This document shows positions 20,155 to 29,112 of a stretch of DNA of 64,000 nt, in pieces. Each line of letters opens with the position of its first letter. Position 1 is the first letter of the stretch. The DNA lies in the NCBI RefSeq assembly GCF_021513175.1, contig NZ_CP090953.1:2724501-2788500 (forward strand), in the 5' to 3' direction. The position numbers and the translations under genes were made by a program. A model generated the notes under the pieces. The model made no database searches, had not been told where the DNA came from, and saw only the letters and a list, made by a program, of their open reading frames with translations. The stretch is from Sphingomonas sp. S2-65. Its GTDB lineage: Bacteria; Pseudomonadota; Alphaproteobacteria; Sphingomonadales; Sphingomonadaceae.

Positions 20155-21351
20155 ATGCGCATCGTCGATGTCAACGAATTCTACTCGCCGACCGGCGGGG
20201 GCGTGCGCACCTATCTGGACCGCAAGATGGGCATCATGGCCGATCTGGGCCATGAACTCACGGTCATCGCGCCGGCGCTGGAAAGCGCAGTGGAAGACCG
20301 GCCAGGCGGGGGACGGATCATCTGGGTCAAGGCGCCGCCGCTGATCCTCGACCGCAACTACTGCATCTTCGTCAAGGACGAGCCGATCTGGGAGCTGCTG
20401 GATCAGCTCCGGCCCGATATCGTCGAGACCAGTTCGCCCTGGCGCCCGGGCTGGACGGTCGCCGAGTGGAAGGGCGACGCCCTCAAGGTGTTTTTCGCGC
20501 ATGGCGATCAGATCGGCGCCTATCCGCAGCGCTGGCTGGACAGCGTGGCGACCCCGATCCAGGTCGAACAGGCCTTCGCCTGGTACACGCGCTACTGCAA
20601 CCGCTTCCTTGCGCATTATGATGTCCTGGTCACCAACGGCCCCGCGCTTGCCAAGCGCTTCCGCCGCCGGGGCATGAAGGTCGACGCCTCGATGCCGCTC
20701 GGTATCGAGCGCAGCTGGTTCTCGCCGGATCTGCGCGATGAAAAACTCCGCGTCTCGCTGCTCGAACAATGCGGTCTGCCGCCCGAAGGGCATCTGCTGC
20801 TCGGCCTGGGCCGGCACCACAAGGAAAAGCGTTGGCCGCTGGTGATCGACGCCGTCGAGTCCGCTGCGACGGACCTTCCGGTGGGGCTGATCCTGATCGG
20901 CGATGGCCCGTCGCGCGGCAAGCTCGAAGAGCGCATTGCCGGCAGCCCGCACATCCGCATCTTTCGCCCGGTATACGACCGCGTGCGGCTGTCGCGGATC
21001 ATGGCGAGTTGCGACGCGCTGATCCACGGCTCGGATGCCGAACCCTTCGGATTGGTGGCTTCGGAAGCGCTCGCCTCCGGCCTGCCGCTTATCGGCCCCG
21101 ATGAGGGCGGCTTTGCCGAACTCGCGGACCCGCTCTTCGCCGAAACCTATGCCGCGCGCGACGCGCTATCGGCCGCCGAGGCGATCCGCCGCATGTTCGC
21201 TCGTGAGCCCGGCATCGTACGGGCCGCTGCGCGTGCCGCCGCGGCACGCGTCCGCAGCGATCGGGATCACACGATCGAGTTGATGGCCTATTACAAAGGC
21301 TTGCTGGAAAGCCGCCGCACCGGTGCCGCGGCAGGCGCTGCCATCGCCTGA
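20155..21351 (+). CDS. GT4-type glycosyltransferase of the DUF2141 operon
   Basis: A 398-residue GT-B glycosyltransferase with a strong ribosome site (GGAGG, seven bases before the ATG). N-terminal motif VNEFYSPTGGGVRTYL marks the acceptor loop; C-terminal LLLGLGRHHKEKRWPLVIDA, LILIGDGPSRGKLE and HGSDAEPFGLVASEALASG bind the sugar nucleotide. The sequence resembles mannosyltransferases that act on lipids or surface glycans. Last gene of the coupled trio. Its final 61 bases overlap the convergent membrane glycosyltransferase gene. Confidence 0.9.
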   Translation: MRIVDVNEFYSPTGGGVRTYLDRKMGIMADLGHELTVIAPALESAVEDRPGGGRIIWVKAPPLILDRNYCIFVKDEPIWELLDQLRPDIVETSSPWRPGWTVAEWKGDALKVFFAHGDQIGAYPQRWLDSVATPIQVEQAFAWYTRYCNRFLAHYDVLVTNGPALAKRFRRRGMKVDASMPLGIERSWFSPDLRDEKLRVSLLEQCGLPPEGHLLLGLGRHHKEKRWPLVIDAVESAATDLPVGLILIGDGPSRGKLEERIAGSPHIRIFRPVYDRVRLSRIMASCDALIHGSDAEPFGLVASEALASGLPLIGPDEGGFAELADPLFAETYAARDALSAAEAIRRMFAREPGIVRAAARAAAARVRSDRDHTIELMAYYKGLLESRRTGAAAGAAIA

Positions 21352-22850
21352 GCCTCGAACACGGCGACGCTGTCATTGCCGATCGGCCAGACGCCCTTCA
21401 GCTTGTAGCCGTCGGTTTCGAGCCGCTGCAAGGTCCGGCGCCGCACGTCCTGGCGTTCGCCGTCATAGGGTTCGGCAACGGTGACGATCGCCGGCCGGCT
21501 GCGGAAGATGCGGCGGATCTCGGCAAGCTGGTTCACGCCAATCGCGTTCGCCTCTCGGATCCTGGACAGGTGTCGCGGGAACAGCCACGCGGTGGTCACG
21601 CATCTGCCGGTATAGCTGTAAAGCATCGGCGGGCCGGAATAGAGGAAGATGCACCCGGGCCCGTGTCCGATGGCCTGGCTTAGCGCCTGAAGCTCCGCAC
21701 TGTCTCCGCGCGACAGTCTGGAGGTGTAGGTCGCGATGAAACCCGCCACCAGCGCAACCGCCAGCAGCGGCAGCATCAACATGCGCCCCACGCGATGATT
21801 GCCGAAGAAGCCGGCACAGCACAGCGATGCCGGCACCAGCACGGGCAAGGCGTAGTGCGTGAAGAACCCGCCAAAGGCGATCAGCCCCACCACTGCCGCG
21901 ACCAGCCATCCCAGCACGAAATGCCGGCGCGTGCGCTCGATGTCGGACGTCGCCGGAAGGCGACCGGCAAGCGCGGCCATCGTCAGCAGCGGCGCCAGGA
22001 TCATCGTGATTTCGCGGACATTGTGCCACCAAATCCGCTGCGGATCTTCCTGGCGGGTGAGGATCGAGGTGACGTTCGCATAGATCCAGGCGTCACCCTG
22101 ACCGATCGCCATGTAGAAGCTCCAGACCAATCCGGTCGGCACGATCGCAACGCCCGCCAGCATCGCAGCGGCGGCCAGTACCTGGCTCGGGCCCGCCCCC
22201 AGGCGGTGCTCGCGCCACATCAGCCACAGGCCGAAGAACATGCCTTCGAACACCGCCGCATATTTGATCTGCATGGCGAAGCCGACCAGCGCCATTGCAA
22301 GCACCGCGCGACCGATGCGCCGCCGGTCGGCCAGTAGCTCGCCCGCGCGCGGCAGGATCAGCGCCGCGGCTGCCGCCATCGGCAGGTTGTAGAAGATCGG
22401 CGACTGCCCGCCCTGTCCCCCGGCAAGATTGAGCATGAAGATGTAGAGCAGCGCTGCCGGCAAGGCGCCGCGCCGCCAGCCGGCACGGTCGGCGATGCGC
22501 GCGATCAGCAGCGCGGTCAGCACCACGCTCCCCAGCGCCATCAATTGATAGGCCCAGATCCCCAGAGGCACGCCCAGCGCGGCCGCGGGCAGGTAGACCA
22601 GGAACAGCCCTACCGGCTTGCGATCCCAGACATCGACATAGGGCAACGCGCCGTGCAGCATCTGCTGCGCCGCTGCGAAATAGAAATTCTCGTCGATATG
22701 GACCAGCGGATTGCCGAAGGTCAGGCAGCGGGCGACCATCGCGGCGAACAGCAGCACCAGCCAGCGCGGTGCCGCGGCCACGGCTTCGACAAGCGGCGTC
22801 GCCGGCAAACGCCGGAGTCCGAGGACCGGGAAATCGACGCTCACCGGCAT
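21291..22850 (-). CDS. GT39/ArnT-like membrane glycosyltransferase
   Basis: A 519-residue polytopic protein with about ten membrane helices and a soluble C-terminal domain (about 390-519). After the first helix the loop HIDENFYFAAAQQMLHG holds the acidic pair typical of GT-C enzymes that use polyprenyl-phosphate sugars, and the next loop has GALPYVDVWDRKPVGLF. It probably transfers sugar to a lipid or surface acceptor in the periplasm. The start is uncertain: ATG 22850 lacks a good ribosome site and a GTG at 22916 is in frame. Its 3' end overlaps the plus-strand glycosyltransferase. Confidence 0.85.
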   Translation of the reverse strand: MPVSVDFPVLGLRRLPATPLVEAVAAAPRWLVLLFAAMVARCLTFGNPLVHIDENFYFAAAQQMLHGALPYVDVWDRKPVGLFLVYLPAAALGVPLGIWAYQLMALGSVVLTALLIARIADRAGWRRGALPAALLYIFMLNLAGGQGGQSPIFYNLPMAAAAALILPRAGELLADRRRIGRAVLAMALVGFAMQIKYAAVFEGMFFGLWLMWREHRLGAGPSQVLAAAAMLAGVAIVPTGLVWSFYMAIGQGDAWIYANVTSILTRQEDPQRIWWHNVREITMILAPLLTMAALAGRLPATSDIERTRRHFVLGWLVAAVVGLIAFGGFFTHYALPVLVPASLCCAGFFGNHRVGRMLMLPLLAVALVAGFIATYTSRLSRGDSAELQALSQAIGHGPGCIFLYSGPPMLYSYTGRCVTTAWLFPRHLSRIREANAIGVNQLAEIRRIFRSRPAIVTVAEPYDGERQDVRRRTLQRLETDGYKLKGVWPIGNDSVAVFEAQAMAAPAAAPVRRLSSKPL

Positions 22851-23007
22851 CTGAACGAAGGAGGGCGGGATGGTCGAAGCATGAATCGGCTCTGGAGAAA
22901 CGACTAGGCTTCTCACGTAGCCGCTCGGTGCGCGCCTGTCACGAACGCGGCGCTCTGCTCGACCCGAGGCAAACTCCGCAGGACCTTTCTGCCTAGGACC
23001 GATCCGC

Positions 23008-25596
23008 TCAATCCAGCGACTTGGACGCCTGCTCGAACATGTCCTTGCTGAGACCTGGTGTCGCCACGATGCGTTCCAGCTCGGCGCGCATCTGGGCGGC
23101 ACGTGTCGCGTCGAAGCGCTTCCAACGGCCAAGCGGCGGCAGCAGCTTGGCCGCGGTCTGCGGGTTCAGCTTGTCGAGGGCGATCAGCTGGTCCGCCATG
23201 AAGCGGTAGCCACGTCCCGAGGGCTGATGGAACGCGCGCTGGTTGACGCTGAAGGCGCCGATCAGCGCGCGGGCGCGATTGGGATTGGCAAGCGTGAAGT
23301 CGCGGTGGCCAGCCAGCCGCTCCACCATCTCCGGCGTGTCGTCGCGCGAGGACAGCGCTTGCGTCTGGAACCACTTGTCGAGGACGAGGCCGTTGCCCCG
23401 ATAGCGCGCGTAGAACGCCTCCAGCGCCTGTTCGCGCAGTGGCGAGTCGCCGCTGGCGAGCGTGGTCAGACCGCCCTGGCGATCGGTCATGTTATCGGCC
23501 TTGCTGAACTGATCGAACGCCAGTTCCTGCGCGTCCGCGGCGCCGCTGGCGGCGATATAGCCGAGTGCCACCGAGCGGATCCGCCGGGCGCCCTTGGCCG
23601 CCGGCGAATATTCGAAGCGATTGGCGATGCTGCTCTCATAGGCCGTGCGCCACTGGTCGTGCAGCACGGTGCCGAGTGCGCGGCGCAGCGCTTCGCGGGC
23701 GCGGAAGATCGCCTCCGGATCGACCACTGCCAGCTGATCGCCGATGAAGCTGTCGGACGGCAGCAGCACCGCTTCCGCGACAAAGGCCGGGTCGAGCGCG
23801 GCATCGGTCAGCGTGTTGCGCACCGCTTCGACCACCGCATCATGATCCGTCGATCCGGTCGTCACCGAACTCACCAGCGTATCCAGCATCAGCTGCTGCA
23901 TCGCCTCGTAGCGGGCGAAGGGATCGTCGTCATGCGCCGAGAGGAAGGCGAGATCGGCGGCTGTACGGTCGGTCTCGACCACTACCGGCGCGGAAAAGCC
24001 GCGATTGATCGACAGCACCGGCTTCTCGGTCAGGTTCTCGAAGAAGATCTCGGTATGCGGGTCCTTGAGCAGGACCAGCTGCTCGTCGGACATCGCCCGC
24101 CCGGTTTGCGCGCCGAACAGCTTCAGCTTGAGCGGCAGCACCATCGGCTCCTTGACCGGCTGGCCCGGCGTCGGCGGCACCGTCTGGCTGAGCGTCAGCC
24201 GCGCCTTGTCCCCGTCCATCGCCAGGTTGGCAGTGACCCGCGGCGTGCCCGCTTGGGTGTACCAGCGCCGGAACTGATCGAAGTCGACGCCGCCCGCCTC
24301 CTCCATGCACTGGACGAAATCCTCGCAGGTAGCGGCGGTGCCGTCGAACCGCTCAAAATACAGGTCCGTCGCTTCGCGGAACTTGGTGGGACCCAGGATG
24401 GTGTGCATCATCCGGATCACTTCGGCGCCCTTGTTGTAGATGGTCGCCGTGTAGAAATTCGATATCTCGATATACTCATCGGGACGCACCGGATGGGCGA
24501 GCGGACCCGCATCCTCGGGGAACTGGCTGGCGCGCAACCCGCGCACATCCTCGATCCGCTTCACCGCCGCCGACCCCTGGTCCGCCGAGAAGCCCTGGTC
24601 GCGGAAGACGGTGAAGCCTTCCTTGAGGCTCAGCTGGAACCAGTCGCGGCACGTGATGCGATTGCCCGACCAGTTGTGGAAATACTCGTGCGCCACCACT
24701 GCGGCGATCGCGTCATAATCGTAATCGGTGGCGGTATCCGGATCGGCCAGGATGTAGCGGCTGTTGAAGACGTTCAGTCCCTTATTTTCCATCGCGCCGA
24801 AGTTGAAGTCGTCCACCGCGACGATGTTGAACACGTCCAGATCGTATTCGCGGCCATATACCTTCTCGTCCCAGGCCATCGACAGCTTCAGCGCGGCCAG
24901 CGCGTGGTCGGTCTTGGCAAGGTCGGGCTGACGCACCCAGATGCCCAGCTGCACGTCGCGTCCCGACATCGTCCGGAAGCTGCCGCTATTGGCGACCAGG
25001 TCGCCCGCCACCAGCGCGAACAGATAACAGGGCTTGGGGAAGGGATCGTGCCACTCGGCCCAATGGCGCCCGCCCTGGATCTCGCCCTGCGCGACCGGGT
25101 CGCCATTGGCGAGCAGCACCGGAAAGCGCGCCTTGTCCGCCGTCATCTTGACGCGGTAGCGGGTCAGCACGTCGGGGCGGTCCGGGAAGAAGGTGATCCG
25201 GCGAAAGCCCTCCGCCTCGCACTGGGTGCACAGGATCCCGCCCGAGGCGTAGAGCCCCTCGAGCTGGGTGTTCCGCTCGGGCGCGATCTCGACCTCGGTC
25301 TCGACGACATGGGCGTCGCCGCTCAGCGGCACCACCAGGTTCGATCCGTCCATCGACCAGCCTTGCGCCTCGGCGCCGTCGACCAGCACGCGCAGCGCGG
25401 TAAGCCCGTCGCCGTCCAGCACCAGCGGCCGGTCATGCGCGCCGCGGCGGGTTACCGTCAGCCGGGCGCGGACTCGCGTGGCCGCCGGATCCAGGTCGAA
25501 ATCGAGCGCAATCTCGGGCACCTGCCAGTCTGGCGCGCGATAGTCCTCGCGGCGGATGATGCGGGGAGCCTGGGTTGCGATCTGAGCGTCTGCCAT
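23008..25596 (-). CDS. pepN: Aminopeptidase N
   Basis: M1 zinc aminopeptidase that removes N-terminal residues from peptides in the cytoplasm. The 862-residue protein has the substrate-binding GAMEN motif (about residues 266-270), the zinc site HEYFHNWSGNRITCRDWFQ (about 302-320) with the third ligand in LKEGFTVFRDQ, and a long helical C-terminal domain. Length fits the proteobacterial (E. coli PepN) class. The start is placed at ATG 25596; a longer reading frame extends upstream but adds no conserved sequence. Confidence 0.96.
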   Translation of the reverse strand: MADAQIATQAPRIIRREDYRAPDWQVPEIALDFDLDPAATRVRARLTVTRRGAHDRPLVLDGDGLTALRVLVDGAEAQGWSMDGSNLVVPLSGDAHVVETEVEIAPERNTQLEGLYASGGILCTQCEAEGFRRITFFPDRPDVLTRYRVKMTADKARFPVLLANGDPVAQGEIQGGRHWAEWHDPFPKPCYLFALVAGDLVANSGSFRTMSGRDVQLGIWVRQPDLAKTDHALAALKLSMAWDEKVYGREYDLDVFNIVAVDDFNFGAMENKGLNVFNSRYILADPDTATDYDYDAIAAVVAHEYFHNWSGNRITCRDWFQLSLKEGFTVFRDQGFSADQGSAAVKRIEDVRGLRASQFPEDAGPLAHPVRPDEYIEISNFYTATIYNKGAEVIRMMHTILGPTKFREATDLYFERFDGTAATCEDFVQCMEEAGGVDFDQFRRWYTQAGTPRVTANLAMDGDKARLTLSQTVPPTPGQPVKEPMVLPLKLKLFGAQTGRAMSDEQLVLLKDPHTEIFFENLTEKPVLSINRGFSAPVVVETDRTAADLAFLSAHDDDPFARYEAMQQLMLDTLVSSVTTGSTDHDAVVEAVRNTLTDAALDPAFVAEAVLLPSDSFIGDQLAVVDPEAIFRAREALRRALGTVLHDQWRTAYESSIANRFEYSPAAKGARRIRSVALGYIAASGAADAQELAFDQFSKADNMTDRQGGLTTLASGDSPLREQALEAFYARYRGNGLVLDKWFQTQALSSRDDTPEMVERLAGHRDFTLANPNRARALIGAFSVNQRAFHQPSGRGYRFMADQLIALDKLNPQTAAKLLPPLGRWKRFDATRAAQMRAELERIVATPGLSKDMFEQASKSLD

Positions 25597-25709
25597 AGCC
25601 CGCGATATAGGACGAAGTCCGTGCGCTGCCACAGGAAAACTGGTCGCTTGCCTATGAACGGCACGATGCTACCGGTGATCCAGTCCAGCCCTTTCGAGGA
25701 CCTTGCCGA

Positions 25710-27368
25710 ATGCTCCGACTGACTGCGCCGCTCCTTCTCGCCGTCCTGCCCGCATCTGCCGCCTTCGCCCAGGACGCCAGCCCTGCACAGAAGAACGCGA
25801 TCCTCAATGCCGAGCTTCCCGCCGACCAGGCTGCGTTGAAGAGCCACGTGATGTTCCTCGCGTCCGATGCGATGAAGGGGCGCGAGGCGGGAAGCCCCGA
25901 GTTCGACATCGCCGCGCAATATGTCGCGTCGCAATTCTATGCCGCCGGGCTCAAGCCGATGGGCGATCAGGGCTCCTATCTGCAGAAGGTTCCGCTGGTC
26001 AGCTACAAGCCCGCCGATCAGGGCAGCATGATGCTGGCGGGCAAGCGCGGCCAGCCGGTCAGCCTGACGTTCGGCGAAGACTATCTTCCCGCCGGCAATC
26101 CGGCGTCGCCGACGTTCAACCTGACCGCACCGGTGGTGTTCGTCGGCTATGGCATCGTCGGGCTGGGGCGCGACGACTATAAGGGCATCGATGCCAAGGG
26201 TAAGATCGTCGCCTTTTTCGGCGGCGCGCCCGGCAGCTTCCCCGAAGAAGAGCGCGCGCACTTCTCCAGCGGCGCGAGCAAGGCTGAGATCGCGGCGCGG
26301 CACGGCGCGGTCGGCTATATCCAGCTCGATTCGGCGCGTTCGGGACGCGGCAACTATCCGGTGGCGATGATGCGCGGGTCGTGGGACCGCAGCCGCGTCA
26401 CCTGGGGCAACCCGGACGGCACCGGTTCGATCGCGGTTCCGGGGGTGCCCTCGCTCGGCAATCTGAGCGTCACGGGCGCCGCCAAGCTGTTCGCGGGCGC
26501 CAGAACTCCGTGGGCCAATGTCGCCAAGCTGTCGGAGAACGATGCCGCGGTGTTCAAGGCGATCGACTTGCCCGTTCGGCTGGCGGTGACCTCCAAGACC
26601 GCGTTGACTCCGATCACCAGCTACAACGTCGCCGGCTTCCTCCCCGGCAGCGATGTCAGGCTCGCGAACGAAGTCGTCGTCCTATCGGGCCATCTCGACC
26701 ATATCGGCGTCGGCAAGCCCGATGCGAAGGGCGACACGATCAACAACGGCGCGCTCGACGACGCGGTCGGCATCGCCTCGCTGATCGAAGAGGCCAAGCG
26801 CTTCAAGGCGGCCGGCACCAAGCCGCGCCGCTCGATCCTGTTCCTGGCGGTGACCGCGGAGGAAAAGGGGCTGGTCGGCTCCAGCTATTTCGCCAACCAC
26901 CCCACCGTGCCCGGCACGATCGTCGCCGACGTCAATCTCGACATGCCGATCATCACCTACAAGTTCCAGGACATCGTCGTGTACGGCGCCCAGCACTCGA
27001 CGCTGGGGCCGATCGTCGAAAAGGCGGGCAAGGAGATCGGCGTCACGGTGTCCGACGATCCGCTGCCCGGCGAGGCGATCTTCGTCCGCTCCGACCATTA
27101 TAACTTCGTCAAGAAGGGCGTTCCCTCGGTCTTCCTGTGGCCCGGTGCCGGCGGCCCCGGGCGCGCCGCGATCGACGCTTTCATGAAGAACCAGTACCAC
27201 CAGCCCTCGGACCAGATCGGTACCGTGCCGATCGACTGGGAGTCCGGCGTGCGTTTCGTCGACGTGAACTACCGTATCGCGCGCGCCATCGCCGACGGCG
27301 ATCAGCGCCCGCTGTGGAACAAGGGCGACTTTTTCGGCCTGCTCTACAAGGGTCCCGGGGCGAAGTGA
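25710..27368 (+). CDS. M28 family metallopeptidase, first of a tandem pair
   Basis: A 552-residue exported zinc peptidase. It has a signal peptide (residues 1-20, ending SAAFAQ), a PA-domain insert in the middle (about 120-260), and M28 metal ligands in HLDHIG (328-333), ALDDAVG (348-354), TAEEKG (382-387), DVNLDMP, and the C-terminal YHQPSDQ. It likely removes N-terminal residues from peptides in the periplasm or outside the cell. The gene is followed by a close paralogue whose GTG overlaps its stop. Confidence 0.93.
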   Translation: MLRLTAPLLLAVLPASAAFAQDASPAQKNAILNAELPADQAALKSHVMFLASDAMKGREAGSPEFDIAAQYVASQFYAAGLKPMGDQGSYLQKVPLVSYKPADQGSMMLAGKRGQPVSLTFGEDYLPAGNPASPTFNLTAPVVFVGYGIVGLGRDDYKGIDAKGKIVAFFGGAPGSFPEEERAHFSSGASKAEIAARHGAVGYIQLDSARSGRGNYPVAMMRGSWDRSRVTWGNPDGTGSIAVPGVPSLGNLSVTGAAKLFAGARTPWANVAKLSENDAAVFKAIDLPVRLAVTSKTALTPITSYNVAGFLPGSDVRLANEVVVLSGHLDHIGVGKPDAKGDTINNGALDDAVGIASLIEEAKRFKAAGTKPRRSILFLAVTAEEKGLVGSSYFANHPTVPGTIVADVNLDMPIITYKFQDIVVYGAQHSTLGPIVEKAGKEIGVTVSDDPLPGEAIFVRSDHYNFVKKGVPSVFLWPGAGGPGRAAIDAFMKNQYHQPSDQIGTVPIDWESGVRFVDVNYRIARAIADGDQRPLWNKGDFFGLLYKGPGAK

Positions 27369-29002
27369 CGCGGCTGGGCGTGCGCGTCTTGCCGATGGCG
27401 GGATGCGTGGCGGCGGCGCTGCTGGCCTGGGCGTTGCCCGTCGCGGCTCAGCAGCTCCCCGCCGACCAGGCTGCGCTCAAGGCGCACGTCCAGTTCCTCG
27501 CCGCCGACAGCCTGCGCGGGCGGGAGGCGGGGACCCGCGATTTCGACATCGCCGCGGACTATGTCGCGGCCCAGATGCTCGCCGCCGGGCTCAAGCCCGC
27601 GGGAGCGGACGGGGGCTGGTTCCAGCCGGTGCGGCTCGCGACCTACCGACCGGCCGAAAAGGCGAAATGGACGCTGATCCGCGGCGGGGCCACGGTGCCG
27701 CTTCAGTTCGGCAGCGACTTTCTCAACGAGCCCGTTCCGGCCGTCCCTGACTTTACCACCGAAGGATCCATGATCTTCGCCGGCTACGGCATCGTCGATG
27801 CCGCAAGCGGCCGTGACGATTACAAGGGCCTCGACGTGCGCGGCCGGATCGTGGTGATTTTTGCGGGCGTTCCGGCAGGATTGTCGAACGAGATCGCCGC
27901 GCATTTCGGCAATGACGACCAGAAGGCACGTCTCGCCCAAGCCCGCGGCGCGAAGGCGGTGCTGGTCCTCGAATCCGCGTCCCGCCGCGCCGACTACGCC
28001 TTCGAGGCGCTGGTGCCTTACTGGGATTATGAGCGCACCGGCTGGGTCGGTCCCGACGGCAAGACTCACATGATCGCGCCTGGAGCCCCGGTGGTCGGTT
28101 ATGTCAGCCGGGTCGGCGCGGAAAAGCTGTTCGCGGGCTCGCGGATCAACTGGCGCGATCTGGTCGCCGCCGAGGAACGCGGCGCCAGGCTGCCGACCGG
28201 ACCCCTGTCGGGCAGGCTCCGCGCGGCTGCCAAAACGCGCACCCGGATGCTCGAAAGCCGAAACGTAGCGGGCATGCTGGAAGGCGGCGATCCGGCGCTC
28301 AAGAGCCAGGTCGTCGTCCTGTCCGCGCATCTCGATCATGTCGGGGTGGGGCAGGCGGTCGATGGCGACCGCATCTACAACGGGGCGATGGACAATGCCG
28401 CGGGCATTGCCACCATCCTCGAAGTCGCCCGGCGGTTCCAGGCCGAAGGGGTGCGTCCGCGCCGCTCGATCCTGTTCGTCGCGCTCACTGCCGAGGAGAA
28501 GGGGCTTATCGGTTCCGGCTATTTCGCCAACTTCCCCACCGTGCCCAAGACGGCGCTCGTCGCCGATCTCAACCTCGACATGCCGATCCTGACCTTCCCG
28601 CTCCAGGACTTGGTCGTGCTCGGCGGCGAGCGGTCGAGCCTCGGCCCGCTGGTCGCCGCTGCGGCGGAAGCGGAGGGGCTGAAGGTCGTCGCGGATCCGT
28701 CCCCGGAGGAAATGTTCTTCGTCCGCTCGGATCATTACAGCTTCGTCCAGGCGGGGATCCCTGCGGTTTCGGTCGATACCGGCCCCGGCGGCCAGGGCGC
28801 CGCGGCGCAGAAGCTGTTCCTCGCCGAACATTATCACCAGCCCTCCGACCAGATCGGGCTGCCGTTCGACTGGGCGTCGGCGGCGAAGTTCCTGCGCGTG
28901 AACTACGCTGCCGCCCGCGCGATCGCCGACGCGGATGAACGCCCGCGCTGGAACAAGGGCGACTTTTTCGGCACGCTGTTCGACGGCTATGGCGCGAACT
29001 AG
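27365..29002 (+). CDS. M28 family metallopeptidase, second of a tandem pair
   Basis: A 545-residue exported paralogue of the preceding peptidase: same signal-peptide, PA-insert and M28 order, with HLDHVGVG (about 322-329), GAMDNAAG, TAEEKG, DLNLDMP and YHQPSDQ. Even the last residues (WNKGDFFG) are shared, which shows a tandem duplication. The GTG start overlaps the stop of the first copy (GTGA), so both are made from one transcript. The diverged middle domain may give different peptide preferences. Confidence 0.92.
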   Translation: MTRLGVRVLPMAGCVAAALLAWALPVAAQQLPADQAALKAHVQFLAADSLRGREAGTRDFDIAADYVAAQMLAAGLKPAGADGGWFQPVRLATYRPAEKAKWTLIRGGATVPLQFGSDFLNEPVPAVPDFTTEGSMIFAGYGIVDAASGRDDYKGLDVRGRIVVIFAGVPAGLSNEIAAHFGNDDQKARLAQARGAKAVLVLESASRRADYAFEALVPYWDYERTGWVGPDGKTHMIAPGAPVVGYVSRVGAEKLFAGSRINWRDLVAAEERGARLPTGPLSGRLRAAAKTRTRMLESRNVAGMLEGGDPALKSQVVVLSAHLDHVGVGQAVDGDRIYNGAMDNAAGIATILEVARRFQAEGVRPRRSILFVALTAEEKGLIGSGYFANFPTVPKTALVADLNLDMPILTFPLQDLVVLGGERSSLGPLVAAAAEAEGLKVVADPSPEEMFFVRSDHYSFVQAGIPAVSVDTGPGGQGAAAQKLFLAEHYHQPSDQIGLPFDWASAAKFLRVNYAAARAIADADERPRWNKGDFFGTLFDGYGAN

Positions 29003-29047
29003 CGCCGTGTCGGTCGGCCAGGACCAGCGCAAACAGCACCAACCTGC

Positions 29048-29073
29048 TCCCCGGCGAAGGCCGGGGCCCAGTT
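29048..29073. repeat. Short interspersed repeat, copy B
   Basis: A 26-base sequence (core CCCCGGCGAAGGCCGGGGCC) that matches 7269-7294 with few differences. Here the dyad CCCCGGC...GCCGGGG is perfect. It fills most of the 110-base gap between the second M28 gene and the epimerase gene and might act as a weak terminator. Confidence 0.7.
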
Positions 29074-29112
29074 CCGGCGAACGGCTCCCAACGGCACGAT
29101 TGGCATAGCGTC

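Noticed and set aside
19060..21027. 655-codon minus-strand frame opposite the DUF2141 and glycosyltransferase genes
   Set aside because: It crosses three well-supported plus-strand genes and shows no family motif.
23227..25722. 831-codon plus-strand frame opposite pepN
   Set aside because: pepN has all M1 motifs on the other strand; this frame is its shadow.
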